NCBI GenBank assembly: GCA_910586065.1
Contig: CAJUGI010000002.1
Span: forward strand, 263,728 to 327,727
Direction of reading: 5' to 3'
DNA: 64,000 nucleotides
Origin: an uncultured Christensenella sp.
GTDB lineage: Bacteria > Bacillota > Clostridia > Christensenellales > Borkfalkiaceae
Shown here: positions 7,989 to 16,763 of the stretch, in pieces
How the letters are laid out: the number at the start of each line of letters is the position of its first letter
Position numbering within the stretch: the first letter of the stretch is position 1
Notes under the pieces: model-generated
The model's database searches: none
Seen by the model: only the letters and a program-made list of their open reading frames with translations
What the model was told of the DNA's origin: nothing
Position numbers and translations under genes: made by a program

Positions 7989-10150
7989 TACATCGCCTCC
8001 GCAAGTTTAATGTTGATGTCGCGTACAAGCGCGTCGGTGTCAACTTCGGCGGCATAGTTTTGTATAACGACTTGTATATTCTGCGTTTTGTTCGTGGTGG
8101 AGTTGTCGTAGTTGTAAGTATCGCCGTATGTGCCGCCGCTTCCGCCGTCGTAAACTGTACCGCCGCCGCCCACGTTCGACGTGTCGGGCGGTGTGCTGTC
8201 GATAATAGCGTTTACGTCGTCCATATCCTCGATGTCGCTTGTATCAATGCGTAACTTTACTTCGGCAATGCGGTCGATGTGTACGCCAAGCCAACCGAGC
8301 GCACCGTTTACGCCGTCGATAAGCCCGTTTATAATGCCGATTACAAAATTGATTGCGTCCTCGATAAAACCGAGTACAAAGTTGATTACTTTTACAACGC
8401 CGTTAAATATCGTCGTAACGACTTTGCCGAAAAGCGAAAAAAGCGGCGTAAGCCAACCGAGCAACGTGCCAAGCACTTTTAACGGCACTTGCAACGCCTG
8501 TAAACAAAGTTTAATCGGGATAAGCGCGACGCTTAAAAGCGGTTGTAATACGCTAAATAACGTCGATATAGCAATTTGTATCGGCATTAAAAACATATCG
8601 ACCGCCATAGAGAGCATATCGAAAAGCGGTTGTAACAAGCCGAAAATCATTTGTATGATTTCGACGAACGGTTGCAACGCCTCCGATACAAGATTGACGA
8701 CGACCGCCAAGATACCGCCGACAAGGTCTATAATCGGCTGTATGATTTGCATTGCAAGGTCAAGCACTTGCATTACCGCGTCGAGCGCGGGTTTCAATGC
8801 TTGACCGATAACCGATACAAGGTTGTTTATCGCTTCGCGGAAGGCTTCGCAATGGTTGTACAAAATGACAAGTATTGCGACGATTGCCGCAATAATCAAA
8901 ATTATCGGGTTAGCCGCAAGCGCGGTTAATTGCGCTTGTAGCGCGGGCAATATTTTTATGATGTTGCCGACCGCGCCGATAAGTTTACCGATACCGAGCG
9001 TCAGCGGCGCAAGGGCGGCAACGACGAGCATTGCCTTTAACGCAAAAGATTGTTGCGCGACCGATAAGCCGTTAAACCACTCCGCGAGCCGTTGTAATTT
9101 TGGTATCAAGTTTGTTTGTATGTTTTCGGCGAGCCGTTGCATAAGCGGCGCAAGGGCTGTCCCGATTTGCAAGCCGACGTTTTTAATCGACTCCTTCAGC
9201 AAAAAAAACGTGTCGTCAAGCGTTGCAAGCGCGGCGACCTGTTCGTTCGATAAATAGCCGATTTGTTCAAATTCGCCCCTAAACTGCGCGATTGCGTCCG
9301 TCCCTGCGTTAAGATACGGCAACATTTGATTTGCGACCTTGTCGCCAAAAATCTCGTTTGCGTATGCCGCTTGCAAGGTTTTGTCCTGCATATTCGATAA
9401 AGCGTCGATAATGCCGTCAAACATCGCCTCTTTGCTTTCAAATTCGGCGATGTTTAAGCCGAGCGATTGTAACGCTTGCGACGCGGTGTTCATTGTACCC
9501 GTCGACAAGTCAAGCATTGCGGCGCGGGCTTTTATCATTGCTTTTTCAAAGACGCTCCACTCGACCCCGCATTGCGCCGTTATGTATTGATATTCTTGTA
9601 CTTTTTCGGCGGATATTCCGAGCCGTAACGCAAGGTCGTCGACCGCCGCGCCCGCGCTTGCCGCCGCGACGTTTAAGCCGCCGAGCGCGGTAACGCCCGC
9701 CGCCGCGAGTGTGGATAGGGGAGTCAACGCTTGCCCGACGCCCGTAATTGCGTCGCCGACTTTCGATACTTGATTACCGAGTTGTGTAAACTTGATAGTG
9801 TTTATTTTTTCGAGTTGCTGTTGCAACTGCTGTCCTTGCAATTCGGTTTTTGCGAGTTCGGCTTGCAATTTGCGGTATGCGTCGGTGTCGACGTTTCCCG
9901 ACTCTTCCAAGTACGCCAAACGGCGGCGCAACAAGTCCGCCGTCGCCGCCGTTTGGTCGATTGCCTGTTGAGCGACCTTTTGCGCCCGCGCGAATTTATC
10001 CGCGTCAAACTTTAATTCGAGGCTTTTTTGCAAGGCGTTTAATTCGGTTTGCGTCGCTTTCGCTTCGTTCCGCGCGTTTTTCAATTCTTTGTTAAACGTC
10101 GACGCGTCCGCGCCGATTTCAACCGTTAAGCCGCGAATATTGTCCGCCAT
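7988..10150 (-). CDS. Tape measure protein
   Basis: This 720-residue protein has an N-terminal coiled coil (about 1-125, Gln/Lys/Glu-rich), a central phage tail tape-measure region and several long hydrophobic helices at about 395-620. The C-terminus is Gly/Tyr/Asn-rich (NVGGGGTVYDGGSGGTYG). Using the usual 1.5 angstrom per residue, it suggests a tail near 110 nm. It follows the frameshifted chaperone pair and precedes Dit, as in other siphophages. The ribosome site is AAGGAGG. Confidence 0.92.
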   Translation of the reverse strand: MADNIRGLTVEIGADASTFNKELKNARNEAKATQTELNALQKSLELKFDADKFARAQKVAQQAIDQTAATADLLRRRLAYLEESGNVDTDAYRKLQAELAKTELQGQQLQQQLEKINTIKFTQLGNQVSKVGDAITGVGQALTPLSTLAAAGVTALGGLNVAAASAGAAVDDLALRLGISAEKVQEYQYITAQCGVEWSVFEKAMIKARAAMLDLSTGTMNTASQALQSLGLNIAEFESKEAMFDGIIDALSNMQDKTLQAAYANEIFGDKVANQMLPYLNAGTDAIAQFRGEFEQIGYLSNEQVAALATLDDTFFLLKESIKNVGLQIGTALAPLMQRLAENIQTNLIPKLQRLAEWFNGLSVAQQSFALKAMLVVAALAPLTLGIGKLIGAVGNIIKILPALQAQLTALAANPIILIIAAIVAILVILYNHCEAFREAINNLVSVIGQALKPALDAVMQVLDLAMQIIQPIIDLVGGILAVVVNLVSEALQPFVEIIQMIFGLLQPLFDMLSMAVDMFLMPIQIAISTLFSVLQPLLSVALIPIKLCLQALQVPLKVLGTLLGWLTPLFSLFGKVVTTIFNGVVKVINFVLGFIEDAINFVIGIINGLIDGVNGALGWLGVHIDRIAEVKLRIDTSDIEDMDDVNAIIDSTPPDTSNVGGGGTVYDGGSGGTYGDTYNYDNSTTNKTQNIQVVIQNYAAEVDTDALVRDINIKLAEAM

Positions 10151-10154
10151 AGTG

Positions 10155-10855
10155 TTAGCCTCCTTTTAAGAATTTGACCGCTTCCGCCGCCGATACATCG
10201 CGCACAACGCGGTTGCCGTTTTTACTTTTCGATTTCTGCGTTTGTTCTATCGCGTGTTTTAAGTTCGCAATATCAATCGACATAATCAAAACGTAAAGGT
10301 CGTTAAAATGTGAATTTGTGATAATTGCGTCGGGTATTCTATGCTCGACGCACTTTTGCGCAATGGTTATGTATCGCGGCACGGTCAAGGGTTTTGCGGC
10401 TTCGGGGCGCGGGTTTAATTTCGCGTATATTCCCGATAGCCGCGTATATTCTTGACCGTGCTCTATGAGTTTTTTGCGCTTGCCGCCGCCTTTAACGCGA
10501 TTTCAAAAACAAACTTTATCTTGTCTAAAAGCCGCGTCAAGCACTCGCCGCCCGATATATCGAAAAGGCGCAAAAACGCGCCGAAGTCGGCGATTTCGTC
10601 GCTTACGATAAAGCAATAAACCGCCTTTAAGTTCGACATAAGGTAAGCGGGGTTTTTCGCGCCCTTGTCGCCGATACGCTCAACGTATGCAAAAAGCGTT
10701 TCGTTTTTCGCGTTCGCGGGGAAGTTCTCTTCCCAACGCTTCTCGGCAAAAAGCGATACGTCGATTTGCACCTTGATGTCGCGCGTTTTATGGATAAGTT
10801 CGCCCTTCGTTTCGTCGAGCGTGGTTTCAAACACGGGTAAAGTGGTATTTATCAT
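10155..10855 (-). CDS. Tail assembly chaperone gpGT-like, made by -1 frameshift
   Basis: Slippage at A AAA AAC (10469-10475), two codons before the gpG stop, lets the ribosome continue in the -1 frame to 10155. The fusion would be about 233 residues. The downstream frame is open across the whole gap and has no good independent start; the only candidate start codon in it is a TTG at 10388 with no ribosome site. Such G/GT chaperone pairs coat the tape measure during tail assembly in lambda-like and many Gram-positive siphophages. The position, directly between tail tube protein and tape measure, agrees. Confidence 0.85.
10463..10855 (-). CDS. Tail assembly chaperone gpG-like (unshifted product)
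   Basis: This 130-residue protein starts MINTTLPVF behind GGAGGCGGCAAT. It is soluble, with a central cluster of hydrophobic and Cys residues (LKAVYCFIVSDEIADFGAF) and an Ala-rich C-terminus. Its stop lies one codon after the A AAA AAC slippery heptamer, which feeds the longer gpGT-like form. Confidence 0.8.
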   Translation of the reverse strand: MINTTLPVFETTLDETKGELIHKTRDIKVQIDVSLFAEKRWEENFPANAKNETLFAYVERIGDKGAKNPAYLMSNLKAVYCFIVSDEIADFGAFLRLFDISGGECLTRLLDKIKFVFEIALKAAASAKNS

Positions 10856-10869
10856 ATTGCCGCCTCCGA

Positions 10870-11508
10870 TTATGCCGCTTTCATTTTCGGCACAATGACC
10901 GTACTGCCGAAGTCCGCGTAACCTTCCATATCGGGCGTTTTCGTCAACTGCCATACGAGGCGGTTGTTGCCTTTTTCGTCGACGTAAACCTTGCCGTCCG
11001 CCGCAAGTACCTTGATACCCTTGATTTTGAGCGGGGTATCGAACGAGGACTCGTTGATTTCGCCGTTGTTTTGGTCGTAACTTTCCGACGGGCGCGTGGA
11101 CGTTACGCCGTACAACATACATTTTGCGACCGATATTTTGTTGTCGCCGTCCATTTCGCATATTTCAAAATAAACGACGTGCGGCGTGTTTTTGGTCGGC
11201 TTGATGTCGGCAAGCCCGTTTTCAAGCAAGATTTTACGCCCGCACGCGATTTCGTAAGCGTTGCAAATGTTGTTTTGCGTGAGCGTTCCCGTCTTGCCTT
11301 TTTCGTTGACGTAGTGGATAATGCACTCGCCGTCGCCGTAAACTTCCTTTTCGGACGAGTCGGTTTCAAGTGCCATTTTCGTTGACGTACCCATAGACAC
11401 AAAGTCGCCCCAACCGCCGTCGGGCGTGGGGAAGGCGTACTTCGCGTTGCGGATATTAAAACGAATAAGATTTTGCGCGGGTGTAGCCGCCGCGTTTGTG
11501 TTTGCCAT
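10870..11508 (-). CDS. Major tail (tube) protein
   Basis: This 212-residue protein lies between the gp10-like component and the tail chaperones, the standard place for the tube subunit. It begins with an Ala/Thr-rich arm, then a compact beta-rich sequence without membrane segments (NIRNAKYAFPTPDGGWGD, later KIKGIKVLAADGKVYVDE). The start has CGGAGG upstream. Confidence 0.8.
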   Translation of the reverse strand: MANTNAAATPAQNLIRFNIRNAKYAFPTPDGGWGDFVSMGTSTKMALETDSSEKEVYGDGECIIHYVNEKGKTGTLTQNNICNAYEIACGRKILLENGLADIKPTKNTPHVVYFEICEMDGDNKISVAKCMLYGVTSTRPSESYDQNNGEINESSFDTPLKIKGIKVLAADGKVYVDEKGNNRLVWQLTKTPDMEGYADFGSTVIVPKMKAA

Positions 11509-11510
11509 TG

Positions 11511-11945
11511 TTATTTACCTCCGTTTTTAATGGTGTTTTTGATTGCTTCAAAGATTTGCGGCTCGGTTTCGTCAAAACATCGGCGTATAAAACCGTTGTG
11601 CGGGTTGTCGCTGTATTCAAGCACGTTCGACAACGGTACGCCGCTTCGCGCTTCGCCTTTCGAGCCGTCTTTCGTTTTACGGCGCACGTCGCCGCTTGCA
11701 ACGCGCGTATTGCCGACGTAGCGGCGGTCTTTGTACTTTGTCTTGATTTGCCAAGACTGCGCCATTTCGCCCGTGTCGCGGGGCGTTACGGCTTCGACCG
11801 CGCTTTTGAAAACCTCCGCGCCGCGCTGTACCGCCTGTTGCCTTGCTTCAAAATTTGTGTGTTGAAAATCGGTTAAAATTTCCGTCAACACGTCGGGCAA
11901 TTCGCCGAGCGGAATATGCCCCGTCGATATGCCTTTATTAGCCAT
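11511..11945 (-). CDS. HK97 gp10-like tail component
   Basis: This 144-residue protein has VEAVTPRDTGEMAQSW at about 59-74 and a GVPLSNVLEYSDNPHNGFIRRCFDE stretch near the C-terminus. These are the hallmarks of the HK97 gp10 family, which helps join head and tail. The ATG at 11945 overlaps the neighbouring gene by 8 bases. Confidence 0.8.
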   Translation of the reverse strand: MANKGISTGHIPLGELPDVLTEILTDFQHTNFEARQQAVQRGAEVFKSAVEAVTPRDTGEMAQSWQIKTKYKDRRYVGNTRVASGDVRRKTKDGSKGEARSGVPLSNVLEYSDNPHNGFIRRCFDETEPQIFEAIKNTIKNGGK

Positions 11946-12351
11946 AATCAACCGCCCCGATGTACACAAATTCGATGTTTACGCCGCGATACGGGTTATT
12001 GCTGTCGGGTATATCGCTTTCGTCGTTTGCAATAGCAAAATGCGGGTCTTGCAATACGGCGCGTTTGATAGCCTTTAAGCGTTCGTCAATGCCCGAATAG
12101 CGGGGGTCGGTCTTTTCGTACAAGTAATAGTAATTCACGTCGATGTACACGCGGCGCGTCTTTGCTTTGCCGTCGCCGTATGTTTTCGGGCGATTTGATA
12201 CGATTTTATAAACGACGTACTCGTCGCCGTTTACCTCGACTTGCGAATTTGCGATATTATCCGCTTCAACCCGCCGCAAGTGGTTTGATAAAACGCCGAA
12301 CGGTAAAAGGGTTTCGTCGAGTATTTGTTGCATTATCGCCGTTACGTTCAT
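11938..12351 (-). CDS. Tail completion / tail terminator-like protein
   Basis: This 137-residue protein is soluble, with VYIDVNYYYLYEKTDPRYS in the middle. Together with its place in the head-tail joining cluster, this fits proteins that cap the tail tube. The start overlaps the upstream stop by one base. The exact family is uncertain. Confidence 0.6.
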   Translation of the reverse strand: MNVTAIMQQILDETLLPFGVLSNHLRRVEADNIANSQVEVNGDEYVVYKIVSNRPKTYGDGKAKTRRVYIDVNYYYLYEKTDPRYSGIDERLKAIKRAVLQDPHFAIANDESDIPDSNNPYRGVNIEFVYIGAVDYG

Positions 12352-12761
12352 TATTTGCCCTCGTACTTTTTGACTTGTAGTTCAATCATTTTGCATTGTT
12401 CGAGGTAGTTATCCGCCGCCCCTGCAAGACAAAACGTATGCGCGTCGTCGCGTTTGCCGTGTAAATAAATTCGCACGTCCTTTGTGATGAGCGCGTCGTA
12501 AAGTGCTTTTACGAACGGCAAGCGCAAGCGGGCGGGGCGTATAACGCCGTCGGCTTGCTGTTGCGTCGCCGCTTGCCCGTATGCGTTCAACCATTCGCAA
12601 TAAAAGCAATCGGTCATTATAGGCGAGCCGTCGTCGGCTTCGCCTATTTTGACCGCGATTGTTTCCCACGTTGTCGCCGCGCCGCTTCCTGCAATATGCG
12701 TCGTGCGTTGTACGGCGAATTTGACAAGCGTGCGCCGTTCCTTGACCGTTTGCTTTGCCAT
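12351..12761 (-). CDS. Head closure / head-tail adaptor protein
   Basis: This 136-residue protein starts MAKQTVKERRTLV behind GGAGGTAAT; an ATG at 12794 is inside the upstream gene. It is a small mixed alpha/beta protein between connector and tail-completion genes, in the slot of SPP1 gp16-type head closure proteins. Assignment is from order, not from a clear motif. Confidence 0.55.
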   Translation of the reverse strand: MAKQTVKERRTLVKFAVQRTTHIAGSGAATTWETIAVKIGEADDGSPIMTDCFYCEWLNAYGQAATQQQADGVIRPARLRLPFVKALYDALITKDVRIYLHGKRDDAHTFCLAGAADNYLEQCKMIELQVKKYEGK

Positions 12762-12762
12762 A

Positions 12763-13020
12763 TTACCTCCGCAACTGCACAATAAGCGCGACAACCATAC
12801 CGTCCTTCTTGATTACGTCGTCGGGCGTTCCTTTATCGAACGCGTCGGCGAAAAGTGCTTTGACCGCACGCGCACGTTGCGTCGATAAACGCTCTTGCGG
12901 CACGCCGCTGTCGAGCATAAATTCCTCCGCCGTCTTTATGTAGCCTTGTACGGTTTGTTTTAATTGCGGGTCTGCGTCATAGTAGCCCAATTTGTATAAG
13001 ATTTCGTCGACTTCTTGCAT
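12763..13020 (-). CDS. Head-tail connector (gp6-like)
   Basis: This 85-residue, all-helical protein (MQEVDEILYKLGYYDADPQ) resembles gp6/gp15-type connectors: short, starting with a helix pair, encoded directly after the capsid gene. The ribosome site is AGGAGG. The 68 bases between it and the capsid gene hold no gene. Confidence 0.6.
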   Translation of the reverse strand: MQEVDEILYKLGYYDADPQLKQTVQGYIKTAEEFMLDSGVPQERLSTQRARAVKALFADAFDKGTPDDVIKKDGMVVALIVQLRR

Positions 13021-13088
13021 TTCGACCTCCTAACGTAATACCGTTTCGTATCGGCTCTTGCGCCGACCCGCAACCAAAAACCGAATTA

Positions 13089-14294
13089 TCAAGCCTTCGC
13101 CGCTTTCTGCACGGTCATAAAGCCGTTGTACATCGCGGGCGAGCCGCCGCACATTACCGACGCTTTGAATACGGTAACGCCCTGCTTGAATTTGTACTCG
13201 GTCGATTTCAAGACTTCGATGTCGGCGAAGTACGCCAATTCGTAGCCTTTCAATTTGCCGTAAATCAAGTAGGGGTCGCCCGCCTTGACCGCGCCGAAGG
13301 CGGCAAGTTTCGACGTGCAAACAAACGGTATGCCGTTTATCGTTCCCGAATTTCCGCGTACAACGATGTCGTATGCGCGGCGTTTGTCCGTTCCCTTGAC
13401 TTTCGCAAATTCTTTGAGCGTCAATTTGTTGAGTACAAGGTAAGCGTCGCCTTCGACATCTTCGTCGCCGCCATAATCGAAAATGATGTTGTCGAGCGTG
13501 TTTTCGTCGACGGTGGCAACGGTTTTACGCTGTGCCGCCGTGATAATGCTCGCGGGGGCGTTTACAATGCCGACAAGTTCGTCCGTGCCGCTTCCGCCGA
13601 TTATCTGTCCGATAATCTTTTTACGCAACGCACCGACGACGGCGTTGCTAACTTCCGCGTCGTACCGCGCGGCGGGCAACTTTTCGACTTCCTCGTTGAC
13701 TTCGGCGTAAGCCGTGATTTTGACCTTGTTAATCGACGCATAGTCGAACGTCGGCTCTGCGGTGGTTGCGTCCGCGCCTTCGGCGGTAATGCCGCCCTCG
13801 CTGATAGTCTTTGCAAAAGGCTTCTTGTAACTTTCCGCGCCCGTGCCTTCGAGGTGTACTTCGTTGACAAGCGTGTCAAGCGTTCCGACCTGTTCAAACG
13901 CGGGCGTGATGTCGCCGCTTGCAACCGTGCCGAGAGCCGTAGACGTGGACGCGACGGCGCGATGTTCGATATACACCTTTTCGCCGTTTTTAAGCGCATT
14001 TCCGCGCGTTTCGATTACTTCCGCATTTGCGGCGGTGCGCTTCTGCGCGTCGACCTGTGCGTCGTCGTGTACAACGACGGGAGCGGGGGCGGGTGCGCCG
14101 CCATTTGCGGGGCGTGCCGCGCGTTTTTCCTCTTCGGCTTTTGCGTCCGCTTCGTCCCTGCGCAATTCCGTTACGGTGTAGTTGATTGCTTCAACCCTTG
14201 CGCGAATTTCCGCAAGACGCTCGGCGGTGGTTTCGGGTTTTGCCGCTTCCTGCAAAAGGGCGGCACGCTCTTCGAGCAACTGTTTGATGTTCAT
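13089..14294 (-). CDS. Major capsid protein, HK97 family with N-terminal scaffold
   Basis: This 401-residue protein has a charged coiled-coil delta domain (about 1-65) and a Pro/Ala linker. From about residue 100 comes an HK97-fold capsid: ITPAFEQVGTLDTLVNEV, LRKKIIGQIIGGSGTDELVGIVN (E/P-loop region) and a C-terminal GDPYLIYGKLKGYELAYFADIEV. The upstream protease is expected to remove the scaffold during maturation. The ATG overlaps the protease stop by 4 bases. Confidence 0.92.
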   Translation of the reverse strand: MNIKQLLEERAALLQEAAKPETTAERLAEIRARVEAINYTVTELRRDEADAKAEEEKRAARPANGGAPAPAPVVVHDDAQVDAQKRTAANAEVIETRGNALKNGEKVYIEHRAVASTSTALGTVASGDITPAFEQVGTLDTLVNEVHLEGTGAESYKKPFAKTISEGGITAEGADATTAEPTFDYASINKVKITAYAEVNEEVEKLPAARYDAEVSNAVVGALRKKIIGQIIGGSGTDELVGIVNAPASIITAAQRKTVATVDENTLDNIIFDYGGDEDVEGDAYLVLNKLTLKEFAKVKGTDKRRAYDIVVRGNSGTINGIPFVCTSKLAAFGAVKAGDPYLIYGKLKGYELAYFADIEVLKSTEYKFKQGVTVFKASVMCGGSPAMYNGFMTVQKAAKA

Positions 14295-14983
14295 AGTGTT
14301 TTTTGTTCCTCCACAAAAATAAATTTTTCTTTCGCAAGTTGTAACGCCGCTTGCGAGTCGGCGGTTTGCCGCCTTTGTTCATTTTCCAACGCCGACGCCT
14401 TTGCGTTATCCAACGCAATTTTGTCGTTATCCAACGAGGCGGGGGAGCGGGCATATATCGAAGTTTGCGGGTATGCGCCGTCGTTTACGGCACTAACCTC
14501 GAAAACCTTTGATATTTTGGTAATTCGGCGCGTCGGCATATCCGTATCGAGGTCGCGCCATTCGTAGCCCGATACCAAAACGCCGAACGCAAAAGACATA
14601 TCTTCAATGTCGCCGCGTGTAACCGCCGAGCAAAGTTCGCGGGCGGTCGCGTTGTTTTCAATATCGAGCGTTGTTTTGATGTGTAAACCGTCGGGCTTGA
14701 TTTCAACGTCCATAGTCGACCGCTTCCCGCGCCTGTGGCGTGCAAGTGGTATCATTCCGTCGTCGTGGTTTACCATAAACTTGATGTCGGATATATCCGC
14801 GTCGTCGAGCGCGTGCGGGTCGATTTCCTCGTAAAACAAGTCGCCGATTGCCGTCCGTTGATTGAATACAATCGGGCAACCTTCGATTACGCCCTTTAAC
14901 GGGTCGATTTGCGCGGGGTTTCCGTCGGGCGCGGCGCGTTTGATGTACTGCGGCGCGGTGTACGGTTTGATTTCGTTGGGCAT
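14291..14983 (-). CDS. Prohead protease (HK97 U35 family)
   Basis: This 230-residue protein has FMVNHD with His73 and MSFAF with Ser130, the expected catalytic pair of the herpes-assemblin-like prohead proteases, followed by EVSAVNDGAYPQTSI. The C-terminal tail (about 180-230) is Ala/Gln/Lys-rich and may be self-cleaved. It lies between portal and capsid, with the ATG overlapping the portal stop (TAATG). Confidence 0.92.
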   Translation of the reverse strand: MPNEIKPYTAPQYIKRAAPDGNPAQIDPLKGVIEGCPIVFNQRTAIGDLFYEEIDPHALDDADISDIKFMVNHDDGMIPLARHRRGKRSTMDVEIKPDGLHIKTTLDIENNATARELCSAVTRGDIEDMSFAFGVLVSGYEWRDLDTDMPTRRITKISKVFEVSAVNDGAYPQTSIYARSPASLDNDKIALDNAKASALENEQRRQTADSQAALQLAKEKFIFVEEQKTL

Positions 14984-16263
14984 TATTCGTCGTCCTCCTT
15001 GCTTTGTTTCGGCGCGGCGGGCTTCTTGCCTTGCGACAACGCCGTTAATTGATAGGTATTTGCGATTGATACGTCGATGTAGTTCAACGATACGCGGGTC
15101 GGCTCGTCGTCGGGGTCATAGCCCAACAATTCGCGCCGTTCGGGGCGGGATAGTAGCGCGTCCTCTTGCGTTGCTTTTGCGATTTCCAACCGACGCGCGA
15201 ACGATAGCGATTGCACAATTTTATCGTAAAACTTTATCGTGCGCCCGTATGCGAGTTGCTTCGACGTAAAGAGCGTTATTTTCATAGCGTTGACAATCGT
15301 CATAAGCAACGGCTCGACCGCCGTTTGATAAAACGCCGTAAAGTCGTCGTCGGTGTATTTACCGAGATATATCGGCACACTAACGCCGAATACCGACAAA
15401 ATTTCGTCGCGCAAAAAGGTTAAAACGGTTTGCGGTATATCCTGCGCCGCAATTTGTATCGGCGTAAATTGCGACTCGTAGTCGGTCGCAACAATGCCGA
15501 GTTCGCTGTTAAATAAATGGTTTTCAAATTCTTTGCGGGATATTTCTCGTTTGTCCGCTTCCGCAACGGTATTCATTGTCAAAACGCCGTGCAACGATAA
15601 GGACGCTTCGAGCGACTTCGGTATCGCTTCTTGTATGACGTGCAATGTTTGTAAGTTTTTGAGAATTGCCCGCCAATCGGCGCGACCGTCTGCGTCGCCG
15701 CCTAAATATGGGTTTGCGCCGTAACCGAGCCGCAAGTGAATTAAATCGCTATACGGCAAGTCAAGCGTTACGCCGCCGCCCGTCGTGCTTTGCAATTCCG
15801 CCCGCATTTCGTCGCCCGCATAGTAGAGTTTTACGCGGGCTTTTTCCAACGGATAAAAACCGCGCGTAACGCGCTTGACATAGTCTTTGCCGTCAACCTT
15901 TATCGGCACTTCGTCATACGCCCAATAAATAAAACAATTTCGATTGACGAGCGTTATGTACGCGATTTTATATAAAAAATCTTTAAGCCCGCACATCGGG
16001 TTGACGCGACCGAGTAAAACGCTATTGATGTCGTCGTCCGCAACCGTTACGCGGTGCGGGTTTTGCGTTTCCGTAACCGACTTGATACTGCATTTTGATA
16101 CTTCCTCGCAAACGCGATGTATCGCCGTTTTTACGATGTCCGACGCGGTAACGTCTTTGCCGAACGACGAAAATAAAACCGTGTTTGCGTTCACAACGCG
16201 GTTGTATGCGGTCGGTCTATCCCAACCGAGCAAATTGTGTATAGCGTTTTTAAGCGTTGACAA
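14983..16263 (-). CDS. Portal protein (HK97-type)
   Basis: This 426-residue protein forms the dodecameric DNA gate of the capsid. I start it at a TTG (16263) because AAGGAGG lies 8 bases upstream; the open frame continues further left without start signals and through a terminator hairpin. It begins (M)STLKNAIHNLLGWDRP, then has NPHRVTVADDDINS and GYGANPYLGGDADGRADW typical of phage portals. The acidic C-terminus ends SKEDDE. The rare TTG start plus a leader terminator suggest controlled expression. Confidence 0.85.
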   Translation of the reverse strand: MSTLKNAIHNLLGWDRPTAYNRVVNANTVLFSSFGKDVTASDIVKTAIHRVCEEVSKCSIKSVTETQNPHRVTVADDDINSVLLGRVNPMCGLKDFLYKIAYITLVNRNCFIYWAYDEVPIKVDGKDYVKRVTRGFYPLEKARVKLYYAGDEMRAELQSTTGGGVTLDLPYSDLIHLRLGYGANPYLGGDADGRADWRAILKNLQTLHVIQEAIPKSLEASLSLHGVLTMNTVAEADKREISRKEFENHLFNSELGIVATDYESQFTPIQIAAQDIPQTVLTFLRDEILSVFGVSVPIYLGKYTDDDFTAFYQTAVEPLLMTIVNAMKITLFTSKQLAYGRTIKFYDKIVQSLSFARRLEIAKATQEDALLSRPERRELLGYDPDDEPTRVSLNYIDVSIANTYQLTALSQGKKPAAPKQSKEDDE

Positions 16264-16581
16264 TCGGCTTGCCTCCTTGCGAAAAATAACAAAAAAGTGC
16301 GCCGATATAGACGAGCAAAAATACTCGTGAATATCGGCGCACACACGTTTTTTTAATGTGGCGATTAAAGGATAATCGCGGCGCACTCACCGCGTCGGCG
16401 GTGGATAATGCAATAATCAGACACCAACGGCGCACTCGCCCGAGCGGGCGGCAATACAAGGCGATTGCGGCGCACTCACCGCGTCGGCGGTGGTGGTGCG
16501 TGTATTCAGTTTGACCGCATTATAACTCGGCGGGCGGGGCGAAGTCAACGGTTTTTCGTTAAGATTTTTTAAGAAGTTTTT
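16264..16581 (-). promoter_or_regulatory. Repeat-containing leader between terminase module and portal
   Basis: This 318-bp stretch has no gene. It contains four copies of CGGCGCAC (16335, 16379, 16428, 16468; plus strand), spaced 44, 49 and 40 bp. Two belong to an identical 27-bp repeat (16378-16404 and 16467-16493). Three copies are each followed by a small inverted repeat (CACCGC/GCGGTG twice, GCCCG/CGGGC once), and the fourth forms one arm of the terminator at 16291-16342. It may be an antitermination leader or a terminase-binding site. Confidence 0.75.
16291..16342 (-). terminator. Rho-independent terminator in the portal leader
   Basis: A perfect 12-bp stem (GTGCGCCGATAT / ATATCGGCGCAC) with an extra CGAG/CTCG pairing inside the loop is followed, on the minus strand, by T6. 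It lies 28 bp upstream of the portal start, so it would cut transcription between terminase and head genes unless bypassed. Confidence 0.85.
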
Positions 16582-16761
16582 TCACGGCTTGCGCGGCGGT
16601 ATCGTGTATGTATATTCGCGGCGGCATTTCGGGCAAAGAAAAACCGCGTTAATCAACCCGTCGCGCATATCGTATTTGCCGATTACGGCGCGATGTACGG
16701 GGCAACGCACGCTCCGCGTGTACCTTTCGTTTTGATTTTGCGGTGTTTTTTTGTCGTCCAT
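16582..16761 (-). CDS. Small zinc-ribbon protein
   Basis: This 59-residue protein starts behind GGAGGCTAAAT, 2 bases after the large terminase stop. RCPVH (19-23) and LCPKCRRE (42-49) give a four-ligand zinc knuckle, similar in size to Com-type small regulators. The family is not certain. It is the last gene before the repeat leader and could act on it; that is only an inference from position. Confidence 0.6.
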   Translation of the reverse strand: MDDKKTPQNQNERYTRSVRCPVHRAVIGKYDMRDGLINAVFLCPKCRREYTYTIPPRKP

Positions 16762-16763
16762 AT

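Noticed and set aside
10155..10388. Independent gene for the second chaperone frame
   Set aside because: Only a TTG without a ribosome site is available, and the frame is open back to the slippery heptamer, so a frameshift product is more likely.
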